Notes under the pieces: generated by a model
Told to the model about the DNA's origin: nothing
Database searches by the model: none
The model's input: only the letters and a program-made list of their open reading frames with translations
In this document: piece after piece, positions 43,441 through 55,600 of the stretch
Numbering within the stretch: position 1 is the first letter of the stretch
Layout: each line of letters starts with the position of its first letter
Program-made: the position numbers and the translations under genes
Origin: Malurus cyaneus samueli
Lineage: Eukaryota > Chordata > Aves > Passeriformes > Maluridae
Assembly: GCA_009741485.1 (NCBI GenBank)
Contig: CM019229.1
Coordinates: 1,570,734 to 1,634,733, forward strand
DNA length: 64,000 bases
Direction of reading: 5' to 3'

Positions 43441-43659
43441 CCTTTCGACGTGTCCGTGAAGGCTCCGCCCCATCACGTCATCTATGCCACGCCCCTCGTT
43501 TAGCCACACCCCCTTCCCGGCCGGCCTCGCTTCCCCGCCGTGCCATTTAAGCCCGCCCCCTGTGACGTGTCCGCTAGACCACGCCCCTCTCCCGGTGCCG
43601 GTGCCGCCGGCCGTAAAGCGCTGCCGCCGCCCGCCCGTCACTGCCCCGGCGGCGCTGGC
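43440..43659. promoter_or_regulatory. Divergent CpG promoter of SLC31A1 and FKBP15
   Basis: A GC-rich stretch lies between the SLC31A1 first exon and the FKBP15 ATG. A CRE-like TCACGTCA (43473-43480) and TGACGTGT (43563-43570) are visible. GACGTGTCCG occurs twice, 116 bp apart (43448 and 43564), each followed by CCGCCCC or CCACGCCCC GC boxes. There is no TATA box. No clear metal-response element core was recognised. Function is inferred from position and composition. Confidence 0.75.
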
Positions 43660-46600
43660 ATGTTCGGGGCGGCAGAGGAGGACGACGCCGATTTCCTGTC
43701 CCCGGCAGCGGTGAGCGCCGGGGGCGCGGCGGGACCCCCTCCCCGCTGTGGCGAGGGCGTGGCGGCCCGGGCAGGCCGTGGGCCGTGGCCCCGGTAAAGG
43801 CCCGCGGCGGTGAGGGGCGGGCAGGCCGCCTCCTGTGCAGTCGGGCCCGGGGCTGGGACTGCCCGTCCGTGCCTGGGGTGCCGCCGGGGCAGTGCCCCCT
43901 TCCTGTCCCGCTGCGGGAGCGGTGTAGGGGCAGCTCGGGAGGGGTCCTGCTGCCGGCGGGGCTCTGTGTGGGCCCCCGGTGTGCCGGGGCAGGGGGTTCT
44001 GGGCTTTGCAATCCCGCTCGGGACCCGCCGGACCCCGCCTTGCTCGGGGAGCCCCTCCTGGACAGGGAAGCGTCGCCGCTCGGGGGTCGCTGCCGGTAAC
44101 GCAGGGGCTGGGGCGGAGAAATCGGTGTTTTCTCTTAAACCAGGTGTGGTCGGGAGGTCCCTAAAGTGCCGCTTTGGTGCTGTTCAGCCACCGGTGGCTC
44201 CTCCCAGGCTGTTCACCAGGGTTCCACTTGTATCGTGTATATGTGTAGCACATCCAGGGTTTTATATCGCTGACTTGTTGGCGCTCTGAGACTCCTCGCA
44301 GCCGGAATTCCTAATTCCTGTGCACTCCTCACCCCCTTCCACGAGCTTTGATTTAATAGCTCTTATAAACTGATCTTCTCTCTTTAGAAGATTTAGTTAT
44401 TTTTTAAAGCAGATTTACTGACACTGCTGTCATTCTTTGTTTGAATTGTTCCCTTGTCCCCTGATATCAGGAACAGGTTGAGCTTAACTGGCCTTGAAGC
44501 AGTGAAACTGCAAACACTATGTTCTGCAGGAATAACCTCCAGAGTTAAACCCTCTGTCCTTAGCTGGGGGAGCTTCTGCTCTTTTAAAACTTAATGGAAG
44601 AATGCAATTTAAATGAACATTTAAAGAAAAATACTTCAGGAACTGAATGGTAGTTTCTCTCTTGTCACATATTTTTTGGGTGTTGTAAGAATCAACTGTT
44701 CTATGTGAAGTTATTTCTTGTCATTGCTTCAAAGCTTCTTTTTTGTATAGTTTCAGTTCTTATACCTTCAGTCGATTTTTGAGGAAATGAAACAAAATTG
44801 TATCACTTTCCCAACCTCCTCATCTTAAAGTTCTGCCTATTTAAAATTAAATGGTTCATTAACATAGAGCAACTTAACCTGCAGCCCTTTGTGTACTTCC
44901 GAATTGCTGGTAAACGCTTTGCATTGGCTATAACTTCCAATTAAGGGTGTTCATTATCTATAATGCCAGTGTTAAATAAGGTTAAACGGTTTTATTTCTC
45001 TTTCTAGAGCCAGATTAGCCTCTCTCTTTGGCCTGGATCAAACAGTCTCAAGCCAGGGAAATGAATTCTTCCAGTTCACTGCACCAAAGCAGCCCAAGAA
45101 GGGTCAGACAGCAGCTGGTGAGTAACTGGGCTTGAGAGTGGGGAAGATGCTCAGCAGCACATGTGTGTGGGGAAAACAAGGGCCCTTGTGAAGAGCAGCA
45201 GAGCAAATAATTCCTTAAGTTCTCCTCGGTGATCTTGTCCTCCAGTGCCCTCCTCCACCTGGATTTTCAAGTGGCCTGTGGTGACTTTGGAACACGAGTC
45301 TTTGTTTTTTAGTTATTTTCTCATGGAGATATTTTTCCTTGGGGTAAGGAATGTGCCATGGTGATGCCACTGGCCAGTTCTGCACCTCTGATAGATGTTC
45401 CTGATCTCTGTCCCCACAGCAGTTCCAGCCCAGAAGGCTCCTGTGGCCCCGGCAGCCTCAGCAGCCCCCTCGGTGTTGGTGGCCACCGCCGTGCTCGCCT
45501 ATCGATAGTAAGTGACTTCTGCATGGCCTGGGGCAGTCTGTGTCTCCCTAATCCTAGAGGGGAGATACTTTGGGATAAATGGGAAGAGACAGTTGTTTTC
45601 AGAGATGTCTGCATGGTAGAAATGCTGCAAGTCAATGTGAGTTTCTGCTCAAGGAGAGTTTCAGTTGTTGCTCTGCAGTTCTGAGATAAAGAGCAAGTTC
45701 TGGCTTTGGCTGTTGCTGGGCTGCCTGTGTCCTGGCTGCTGGGCTGGCATGTGCACTGCTTCAAGTGGCTCTGGCAGATGCTTGGGGCTCATGCATTTGA
45801 GAATTGAGGCATGAGCAGAGTGAGAGCACTAAAACTGTCTGATGCTGCCATCATGGAAAACTCTTCTGCCCTGAATCTGTGGGAAGAGCAGTTTTCAGCT
45901 CACTCTACAATGTGTACTCTTGCCTCTGGGCTAAGCACAGGCTGCCTGACTTTTTAGGCCTGAGGAAAGAGACCTGAACTCTTAGGAATTCTGAGTAGGG
46001 ATGGTTCTGCAGCTGAATGTCTCCCTTGTCTTGCAGTACAAATGGGCAGTACTTGAAGCAAGGCAAGTATGGAGCAGCTGTAGTGGGGAACCACGCTGCC
46101 AAAGAGGTGAGAAACACTTCCTACTCTGACTCTGTCGTGCTGAGGGTTCACTGCTGTGAGATAGTGTTTCTCTGAGCTCTCCAGTGTGTTTTGCTTTGGG
46201 TGCTGTTCCCCTGCTGCCTTTCTGCCTTCTAGATTTTCTTGGAGCTCAGCCATCCACCTTGGTGACATCTTTTTTTTCTGCAGTTCATGAGTTTGTAAGT
46301 CTCTTACAGCTTGTGCCTGAAATAGTTTGCAGTGTTTCTAGAAGTCATTTTGGTATTTATTCAGGATTTCTTTGACAACATCACAAATCTGTGCACATGG
46401 AAATTGACATAAATGAAAATTTTGTTGAGCAGTATGGAGACGCTTTGCTTAATTTTTGTTCTTTTGGCATAAAAAAATATCTCTCTTTCCCAAGTGTTCC
46501 TCAAACAGCACAGAGCTGAGGAGCCCAGTAAATTCCCATGTTTAAAAGCTACTTTGAAAACTTATCTATCCTTGATGTTGGTATCTATAATGTTTCATAT

Positions 46601-49600
46601 CCCCCAGTTCCTAATTTATGTCTAAGTTGCTTCTTCTTTGGCAAGAATAAAATAAAATCTTTGTTTGGTAACTAAATTCCTGAGTCAGTGATCTGGGAAG
46701 TGTTGAGCTGTGTTGTTCTGGGGGAGCTGGGGAGCACAGGGAGTGCAGGAGGAAGCTGAGCCAGCCTTCCTCAGGCTGCCTGTGTGATATCACATCTGGG
46801 AGCAGTTAGTGGGTCACTCCCAATTCACCACTGAGCTGTGTCTAGGGCAGGTGCACAAAGGAAAACACATTTCCTTTATCGATTATGTTTAGTAGAGCCA
46901 AATACATCAAGAGAATATTAGATTTTTGGTTTTTATTACTTGGAAAATTTCCTCCAACTCAGTCTGTGACGTGTCAATAGGTTTATGTAAAGAGAAAAAT
47001 AAGGGCAACATCTTTAGATTGGGTATTAAGGAAAATTTCATTCCCAAATGAATGGCACAACTGCACAGGGCAGTGGGGGAGTCCCCATCCCTGGAGGGAT
47101 TTAAAAGCCATGTGGATGTGGCACTTGGGGATATGATGGTGACCTTGACAGTGCTGGGGCAGCGATTGGACTCAATGATCTTAAAGATATTTTCCAACCT
47201 AAATGACTTTGTGTATCTGGAAGGGTTTAGTGCACCATCTTTTTCCACTGTAACTGAAAAATGTGGAATTAGTTAAAGCATCTTGCTTTATTACAAAACA
47301 ATGAGTTTGACTGGCGTGGTTGCTGCTGCTAAATAAAAACCCTTGAAAATAAGCCAATTTTAATAGGTGTCACAAAATTGTGTTAAGTATTTTTGCTGTG
47401 GTGTATTTGACAAATAAATACTGAGCCTTAGACACTGAGTGAGACAAAGCATTTCAGAATTGAGACCCTTTTAAGTTTCTGCTCTTTGTTCTTTTTCCCT
47501 GCCCAATTCCTCATGGAATCCAGTACAGGATCCTCCTTTACATCAGTCAGCAGCAACAGATCACCTCTGCAAGGATCCATCCAGGCTTCATGCTCACGGT
47601 GAGACTGGCTCAGAAAAGCATTTCTTGATCCAGCAAACACAAGGTCAGCTCTAAAATTCTTCCTTAAGCCTTGGTTTATAACCTTTGAGATCAAACATCT
47701 GATAGAGCCAGAGGTGTCACAGTTCTCCTCCTCATGTGTTGCACAAGAGGCTGTGACAGCTGCCTTTTGCAGAGCACCTCCTCAGGAGATTTCATAACCA
47801 AGGCCCCTGTAGGAGGTAAATTATTACCTCTCCTCATAGAGGTGTTCTGGGGTTTGCAGCCCTATGATGGATAAAACCAGCAAAATTTCTTTTGCTGAGA
47901 GTTTGTGCTTAAGTGTCTGAGAGAATACAACTGAGTAAGCAGAAGGAAATGACAACAGTGAAATGTTTTCTCTCAGAAAATTGACACTCAGCATTTTCCT
48001 GCTGTTGAGAACAATCTGGAGCATTGTAAGCCCAAAAATGGGATCTCTCAGGAAGTTGCTTTCTGTCAGTTTTACAGAAAATTAATGTGTTGGTTTGCTG
48101 TTCTTTGCTTGTCATCAGATGACATCCAATTTCTTGGTATGATAGAAATTTCACTTCAAAATAATGAAATTTCTGTCCCAGCTTAGACCTTGCTTTCTAG
48201 TTTTACAAGTATAAGCACATTTCTTAAAAATTAATGGGTTATGTAGTCACTCCTGGTGACATGGGTTTTTAGAAGTGAGGAAGAAGTGACTTCTTCAATT
48301 GATTCTGGAAGTTGAAATATGGTGAATTATGAAACGTAAATTACTTACACTAAAAGATTCTCAGCATTTACCAAAGAACCAGGCTTCAAAGAGGTTTCTG
48401 AAAGGTTTCACCTTCCTGTACAAGCTGCAGCATTTATGAAGAACTTAATATTTGCTGAAATACTTGTATTATAATAATTCTTCCATGATAATGAGTACAT
48501 AAATAAAAGCTAATTCATGCACTCTGAACTTGATCAGTAGAACAGCAGGGTTCTTCCTTCTTAATTTCAGTAGCTCTTACTTTAAGCTTCTTTTGAATGT
48601 GGGTTTTTTACTTTAGTTGAATGAATCATTAAAGCCTAAGATAGGACTGATTTCCTTTCCCACAGGTTCAGCCCAACAATTACAGCACGTTTTATGATGA
48701 TCAGAGGCAAAACTGGTCCATCATGTTTGAGTCAGAAAAGGCAGCAGTGGATTTCAGTAAACAGGTAACTGCTCACCTCTGGGCCAGCTAGTCCTTGATG
48801 GGTTGTTACAACAGGGGCACATCAAGTTTTATTTTTGTTGAAGTTAAGCTTTGGGTATGTGCATGACTGTGATGGAGACATCTGAGAGGAGCCTGCCCTG
48901 AGTGTTGCCCATTAAAACAAATCTCTTAGAGGCAGGCGGCCTGTTAGCTCTCATGGGATTTCTGTCAAGATTCTCAAATACTGCCTGTCAATGCTTCTGT
49001 AGAGCAGGGAGTGTTTAATCAGCAAAATGCAGCACAAGCAGACATGGAATGCTCTGGGAGTGCATTTCCAATGTGGGATTGATCAGTATAGCAAGGAATG
49101 CATCAGGTTTGTAATGAGTGGAGCTTGGTTTAATGGCCAGAGACATTGACAGGATTTCCCTCTGCAGGTTTGCATTGCCAAATGCAACAGCTCCCCAGCG
49201 CTGGACTCAGTCCTCTGTCAGGATCTGCTCCTTGGAGAAGGGCAGGGAGTGGAAGGAGGAGACTCCCTGGAGGTTGCCTATACGGGATGGCTGTTCCAGA
49301 ACAACGGGCTTGGGCAGGTAAAGCTTAATTTCTGCCACCTCCTAATGCTGAGAGTGACAGTCCCTATAAACCTGCACATCGAGCATAGTGTGGTGTTGAT
49401 GTTAAAGGTGTATTTTGGGCATTTATGGCATTTTGAGTGAGGTCATGTGTAGTGTCTATAGAATAATAAGGGATTCTGGCATGTTAGGAAAGAAATTTCT
49501 TCACTGAAAGGATTATTGAGCATTGGCCCAGCTGCCCAGGACAGTAGTGGATTCCCCATCCCTGGAAATGTTCAAAAACCATCTGAATGTGGTGCTTGAG

Positions 49601-52600
49601 GCAGGGTTTGATGGTGAACATGGCAATGCTGGCAGAATGGTTGGACTTGGTAATCTTAAAAAGGCTTTTCCAACCTTAACGTTTTGTAGTGGATCAGTAA
49701 AACCTTAAAAACAAGGGCCTTGTTACCCCTGTAAAACTCCTGTTCTCTCCTGTTACTTTGGCCAACCAGAGAAGGATTCTGGGAATGACTCAGCTAAGCT
49801 AGAGGTGAAAAACAAGTTCCATAACCCTGAATAGCATGTGTGGTGGTTGGTTGTAATCAGTGCATGTTCCTATCGTGGTTTATGGTAGTTGGATGAAACA
49901 CATTCATTATGCTTCACAAGAATGTAAACCCATAACAAACTAACAGGTTAAAAACCTCAAATTTTTGCAATAAATTGATTCCTCTTTGCACCTGCCTGGG
50001 GGGTTTTTGTTTCTCATCATTACAATGTTTCTGTGGTTCCATTACTGTTCAGGAGGAGGTGATTGAAATGCCCTTAAACTTCCATGGACACTCTCACATA
50101 GTAATATTTAATGTGTTTTGCTTGGCCCAGTCCTGTCCTACAGCAGGTATTAAAGTCTGAATCTCCAGCTGTCATTCACTCCATGAAATTCTACCTTAGG
50201 AAATGGACTAAAGCTCTGTCTTATGGCTGAGAATTAATTTTGGTGGTAATGGGATGGGAAATAGCATATAATCAGATTCTAAGAGTCTAAAATATGTAAA
50301 GTAGCATTAGGAATCTTGAAACAGCTGGGAAATCCATGTGTTTTGTGTCCTTGTTCAACTCTCCAGGTGTTTGACTCTAATGTTAACAAAGACAAGCTGC
50401 TGCGGCTGAAGCTGGGATCTGGAAAGGTCATCAAGGTACAAGTTCTGGCACTTTCATTATAGTAATTGAAGTCTCAGAGCTTTGAATTATTGCAGATCTT
50501 GTCCAGGATTCATACATGCTGTTTCTGTTTCATTTATTAGCAAACATTGTAACAGTTTTTCTCAAGCTTTTTCACTTTTCACTCAAGCTTTTTCATCTTA
50601 ATTTGCACAATATAGCCCAGTCTCCTTTTCAACACCAGTGTTAGACGGGAGTTGTCCTCTTTGGTAGAAAATGAGCTTCCTGTTTTCAGGAGCTGGGGCT
50701 TTATTGTCTCTGTTTTTCTGGAGGTCCCTTAATCCATTCCCTTGTTCTTGGGGAACATTGTTTCCTTTCTAAAGGAAATAATTTTTCATCTAGGTGGTGT
50801 GATACTCCCTTAGGTTATCCCATAAAATCAGGTTTTGAGTCAGAGATGCTTTTGTTCAGGCCACTTCCATGACCTGAGTAATTAATGTATGACCTGTGTA
50901 ATTCATATATGACATGTTACAAGTTGTCTTTTATTGCAGATGTGCTGTTTGTCTACTTCGTTTGTTTTGATCTGTATCTTACTAATTTTGCCTGATTGTT
51001 GAAGCCATCTTGTTCAGTGTTGGCACTCCCTGGGCAGTTTGCATTGCTCTGACTTTGTGTCCCTTGTCATTGTAACATTTTGTTTGAGGGAGGTCACCGC
51101 TGTGTGGTGGAGCTGCATTTTTAAAGTTGGCATTGGAATTTACAACTGGCAGTTATGATTTGTGGCAAGGCAAAAGTTTAGTGTGTCACACTGAAAAGAA
51201 ATAGGACTTTGCAAGAATCTCTCTATATGCATTTTGGAATCTCTGCCTAAAGTTGTCTTAATTGGGATAATTAAACTAATGTCACTGATCAAACTGTTGC
51301 TTTCTCTTCTCTTGCCTCTGCAAACCAAAGGGCTGGGAAGAAGGAATGCTGGGCATGAAGAAAGGTGGGCGAAGGCTCCTCATCATTCCTCCAGCCTGGG
51401 CCTATGGGGCTCAGGGTGTGACTGGTCGTGTCCCTCCAGACTCCACTTTGGTGTTTGAGGTGGAAGTCAAGCGGGTGAGTATCTCCTGTCAAATGTTTGG
51501 TTTGCATCTTTTTTGTGACTGCAATGTGGGAACCTGTTGATGATATGAGAACTCCAGCTCACAAACTATTATAAACCTCAGCAAGATATGTATCTTCAAT
51601 TAAAACAAACAAACCCAAATAGAATCCTAAACCCAGAAAATCCCTTAAGGCTGTTTGTCGATTGTAACTGTCTGGGGATCTTTTAGTTGACTTATTTGTG
51701 AGTCACTTGGGAAAAGAAAATGCTGTGGGAGGAATTAGAGGATGCAAAGACTCAGCTTCTCCAGCTCTGAATCAATTGGCTGCTTTTATTTGTGCATGAG
51801 CTCCATTGGGAGTGGCATCACAAATAAACCAGTAGATGAAAATGTTTACAAGGAACCCAGAAAGATGAGGTTTTTTGTTTGTTTTTTTTTTTTTTTTGCT
51901 ACGTGCTTTTGCAGGTGAAGCTGGCAAAGGAGTGCTCTGGTTCAGATGGGCTGAGTGTGAGTTCAAGGGATTCTGCTGCACCTTCTCCAGTTCCCAGCTC
52001 AGATGGTTTTTCCTCAGACACGGGTTTATTGCCTCCCTCTACCATCCCTCCAAAGCCTGGGTAAGAAGCAGCATGGTTTAAACAACTTGTGTTAAATATA
52101 TGCCCATCAACACGGTGCTGCACTAACACATCATTTGGCAAATGTGGCACCTCTGTGTGCCAGCTCAGTGCCCTCCGTGTGACAGAGCAGTGTCTGCTGA
52201 CAGGACTTGCAGGAATTTTCTGTTTGAGTGTTGACTTCCAGGTTAAAGCAGTTGGAATGGGCTTCAGTGAAGGAGGTCATTCCTGTCCAGCATTCCTGAG
52301 ATCCAGGGTGATTGAGCTGTGTGGGTGCTGCTGTAACAGCTGTCTCATTTCAGCTGGCGTTGCTGTCATCAGTTTGGACCTTGTCACCTCTACAATTACC
52401 TGAAAAGAGGGTGTAGCCAGGGGGGGTTGGTTTCTTCTCCCAGGCAGCAAGTGACTGGGCAGGAGAAAAACCTCCACTGGAGTAACTAGAGGTGGTTATG
52501 TTGGATATTAGGAAAACCTTCACTGGTGGAGTGGTCAGGCATTGGCTCAGGCTGCCCAGGGTGGAATTGCCATTCCTGGAGGTGTTCAGAAAATGCAAAT

Positions 52601-55600
52601 GTGGCACTTGGGGACATGGTTTAGTGGTGAACACACTGGTCCTGGGTTAGTGGTTGGGTTCAACATTAGAGGTATTTTCCAACCTTAACAATTCTGTGTT
52701 CTGTTCCTCAAATGGGTCAGTCACCACTTTTAGGGAGCCCAAGTGAGTGCTTCTCTTGTTGCTATAAGTAGTTTGTTACTGGACTTGGTTAGAATTATTT
52801 TTACCAGAATGTGGTTGTTAGAGCAATCAACAAAACCATCTTTCTGTAATCAGCTGCTCCCATGGGCCACAGTGATGTCCTGAACATACAGAAAGCACTA
52901 CAAAGAACCTCCCAGAAGTGTAGGCTAAAAGAAATGTTCATAATGCAAGAAAACAGCTTTCCTAGGGACAGGTGTATTTGACAGGATCTATAACCAGAGT
53001 GTTGGATCCTGAATTTTCCTCTTGGTTAATCTCCACCCTTTTTGGCTTTGCAGGGAGCCAGCTGTTCGGGCCAAGTCCAACTCCATCAGTGAGCAGCTCG
53101 CAGTAAGTGCTGGCTTTTCCTGATTTGAAGCTCGAGTAGGGAAGCTTGTTTGGTTTCACCTTAGCATTGGTAACTGCTGAGGATAAAGTGAGCATTATGC
53201 AAGCAAGACACTGGAATGTTCACTTTACAGCATATTAAGGCCTTGTTTTTAAAGGATTAATGGCTGGACTTGATGGAGAGGTCCTTTCCAGCCTTAATGA
53301 TTGTGTGATTGCCAGGAATTGAGGAACCCCAGTCCCAGGTCCTACTCTTAAATGCAGAGACTTTGGCCATGTGGGTGTTCACAAGACCGTTATTGTTTGT
53401 GATAAATGGGCAAATTTTAAATTGATAACAACGGAATTGGGACATTCAAGGTAGGTTTATATAGGTGAGAAGACTTTGTGAGTATGCCTCAAGATAGAAA
53501 AAGCTGCTAAGCAGCTTCCTGAATTCAAACATTTTCTTATTGCTGTTTTGTGCAGGAATAGATTTTTCTCTGTAGCGACAACACTGCCATCACAGAAGAG
53601 GATATATAAAAAAAGTCAGATTAACAAATCTTTATGCTACCTTGTGTGCTTGAAGAGTAGATTTTCACACAGCAATTGCAAACTTGAATCATAATTAAGT
53701 CAGATGTTTAGAAGTGTCTGTGTAATACCTGGGCTGAGACAAAGGTAGAGTAACTAAATGTTTCTTTTAGAACCCCGATGTAGCAAAGGCGAAGCTGATT
53801 TCTCGAATGGCCAAAATGGGACAGCCCATGCTGCCTTTCCTTGCTGGGACAACAGGCAGTCAGCTTGACTCCAGTGACTCAGAAATAGAGGTACCAGTCA
53901 CAGCAGGGTGACTCTTTTAATGCTTTTTCTACCCTGGGGGTTGCTTCAAGTGGAATTTGTAGCAGTGGCTCTCCCCCTGTCCAGGCAAAGTCTGCTGTGG
54001 TTCTGTGACAGAAAAGTTCAACTGGGCTCATGGGGTAACACCTTCTCAAGTGACCTTGGACTCAGGCTGTTGGCTTGTTCTTTAGTGTTTCTTTTAATAT
54101 GCAGAACTCTTTTTTCAGGATCCAAATACTTTGAGAGGGACAACACAGCCAGTGGCTTCAGCCAGACCCTCCCAGCCAGCTCAGGCAGTTCTGCCCACAG
54201 TGTCCACACAAGGTAATGTGCTGGAGAGCTGCTGCACTCACATTCCACTCCATGAGGGCTGTGGGAATTGAGGATTCCTCTCAGGAACTGAAATATGAAC
54301 TGATAGCTTCTGATAAGGCTTGCTGATCCACCAGCCACTAATCCATGAAGCACAAAACTGAATCCTTGGAGAGTTTCTTCATTGTGGTGTTGTGCTGCTC
54401 TGTCACTGTGCACTGAGGTTTCTAGGCTGTGGGATTTGTAAATGGAATGTTACAAATCCTTTCCCAGGGAACAGCTGTTTTGGGGAATGATGGAAATCCA
54501 AGTGAATGGCAGCAGAGGGCTGTCAGCTCTGCAGGGCTGGATGTGCCTGCCCATGATGGAATGGTCACATCAGCTGCTGGTCAGCTGAGCAGCCCTCAGA
54601 GCTGGTCTGAGTCACACTGTGTGTCAATAAACTTCAGAGCTATCTCTGTGTGAATGAACAGAGGTTGTTTAAGTGTAGCTAGAAGTGGGATTTCTGTGAA
54701 AGGTTGCTCTTTTCTTGACCTATTATCACTTGCTTGACTGGATTTAACTTTCACAAGGCTGCAGACAGGCTCTAGTTAAATTTTTATCTATTTAGTTGTT
54801 TGTGGGGTCTTTTGTTTGTTTTGGGGGTTTTTTTGCCATTTCACATTAGGGGAATTAAACTATTTTGGGTTGCTTTATGGCATGCTGAATTTATTTCTTC
54901 CTTTTCAGTACCTCAAGCATCTGGTGCTGCACCCTCAGTATCTTCTGCTGCTTTAATTCCTGCAACGATCCAGCCCCATTCCACTCTGCCTGGAGGAGCA
55001 CAGGGCTTTCAGGTACCACAATGAAATCAAGGAGAATACTGGCATTTCTGTCCTTTTTTCTGAGTCTTATTGTCTTCTCCATTGCTGGGAGCAAGGACTT
55101 TAACATAAGGGTGAGAATCCAGGCTCTTTGGCATTCTCAGGTTTTCATCACATGCCTCTTGGAATTTAATTAAAAACGACTAATTTTCTGCTTAATGGTG
55201 GCTCCTTAAAGTTAAACTAAGGCTTTGTTAATATCTGGTTTTGTAGTGGATACAACAAAAAACTTGTCAGTGCATTAGCAGTGAGCAGTGAAGTTGCACT
55301 GAAGTTGTGTTGTGCTTTTTGAGCCTTTTTTAGGAAATAGCCTTGTGTTCAAATTGGCATAACATTGGAGGGAGCTGTTCACATGCTGATTTGTGACTCT
55401 CACAAATGTTGGATAACATGGTTTTGCTAAAATTTGAATGAAAATGGGAACTAACTAAGCTGTGCTAACTTGAACACCTATCTAAGCCTCAAAAGAAGAG
55501 TATTACTTTCCTTTCACAATGACTATTGTGTATTTTGACTTTCCAATTCCTTAATTCTTGGGGTTTTTTCTTCCCAAACATCATACTTGCTCTTGGGCTT

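Noticed and set aside
42902..43459. 185-codon plus-strand frame in the SLC31A1/FKBP15 CpG island
   Set aside because: GC-driven open frame with Pro/Arg/Ala composition, lying over the SLC31A1 first exon and promoter.
43810..44289. 159-codon plus-strand frame just after FKBP15 exon 1
   Set aside because: It lies in intron 1 with CpG-island composition and does not continue the FKBP15 frame.
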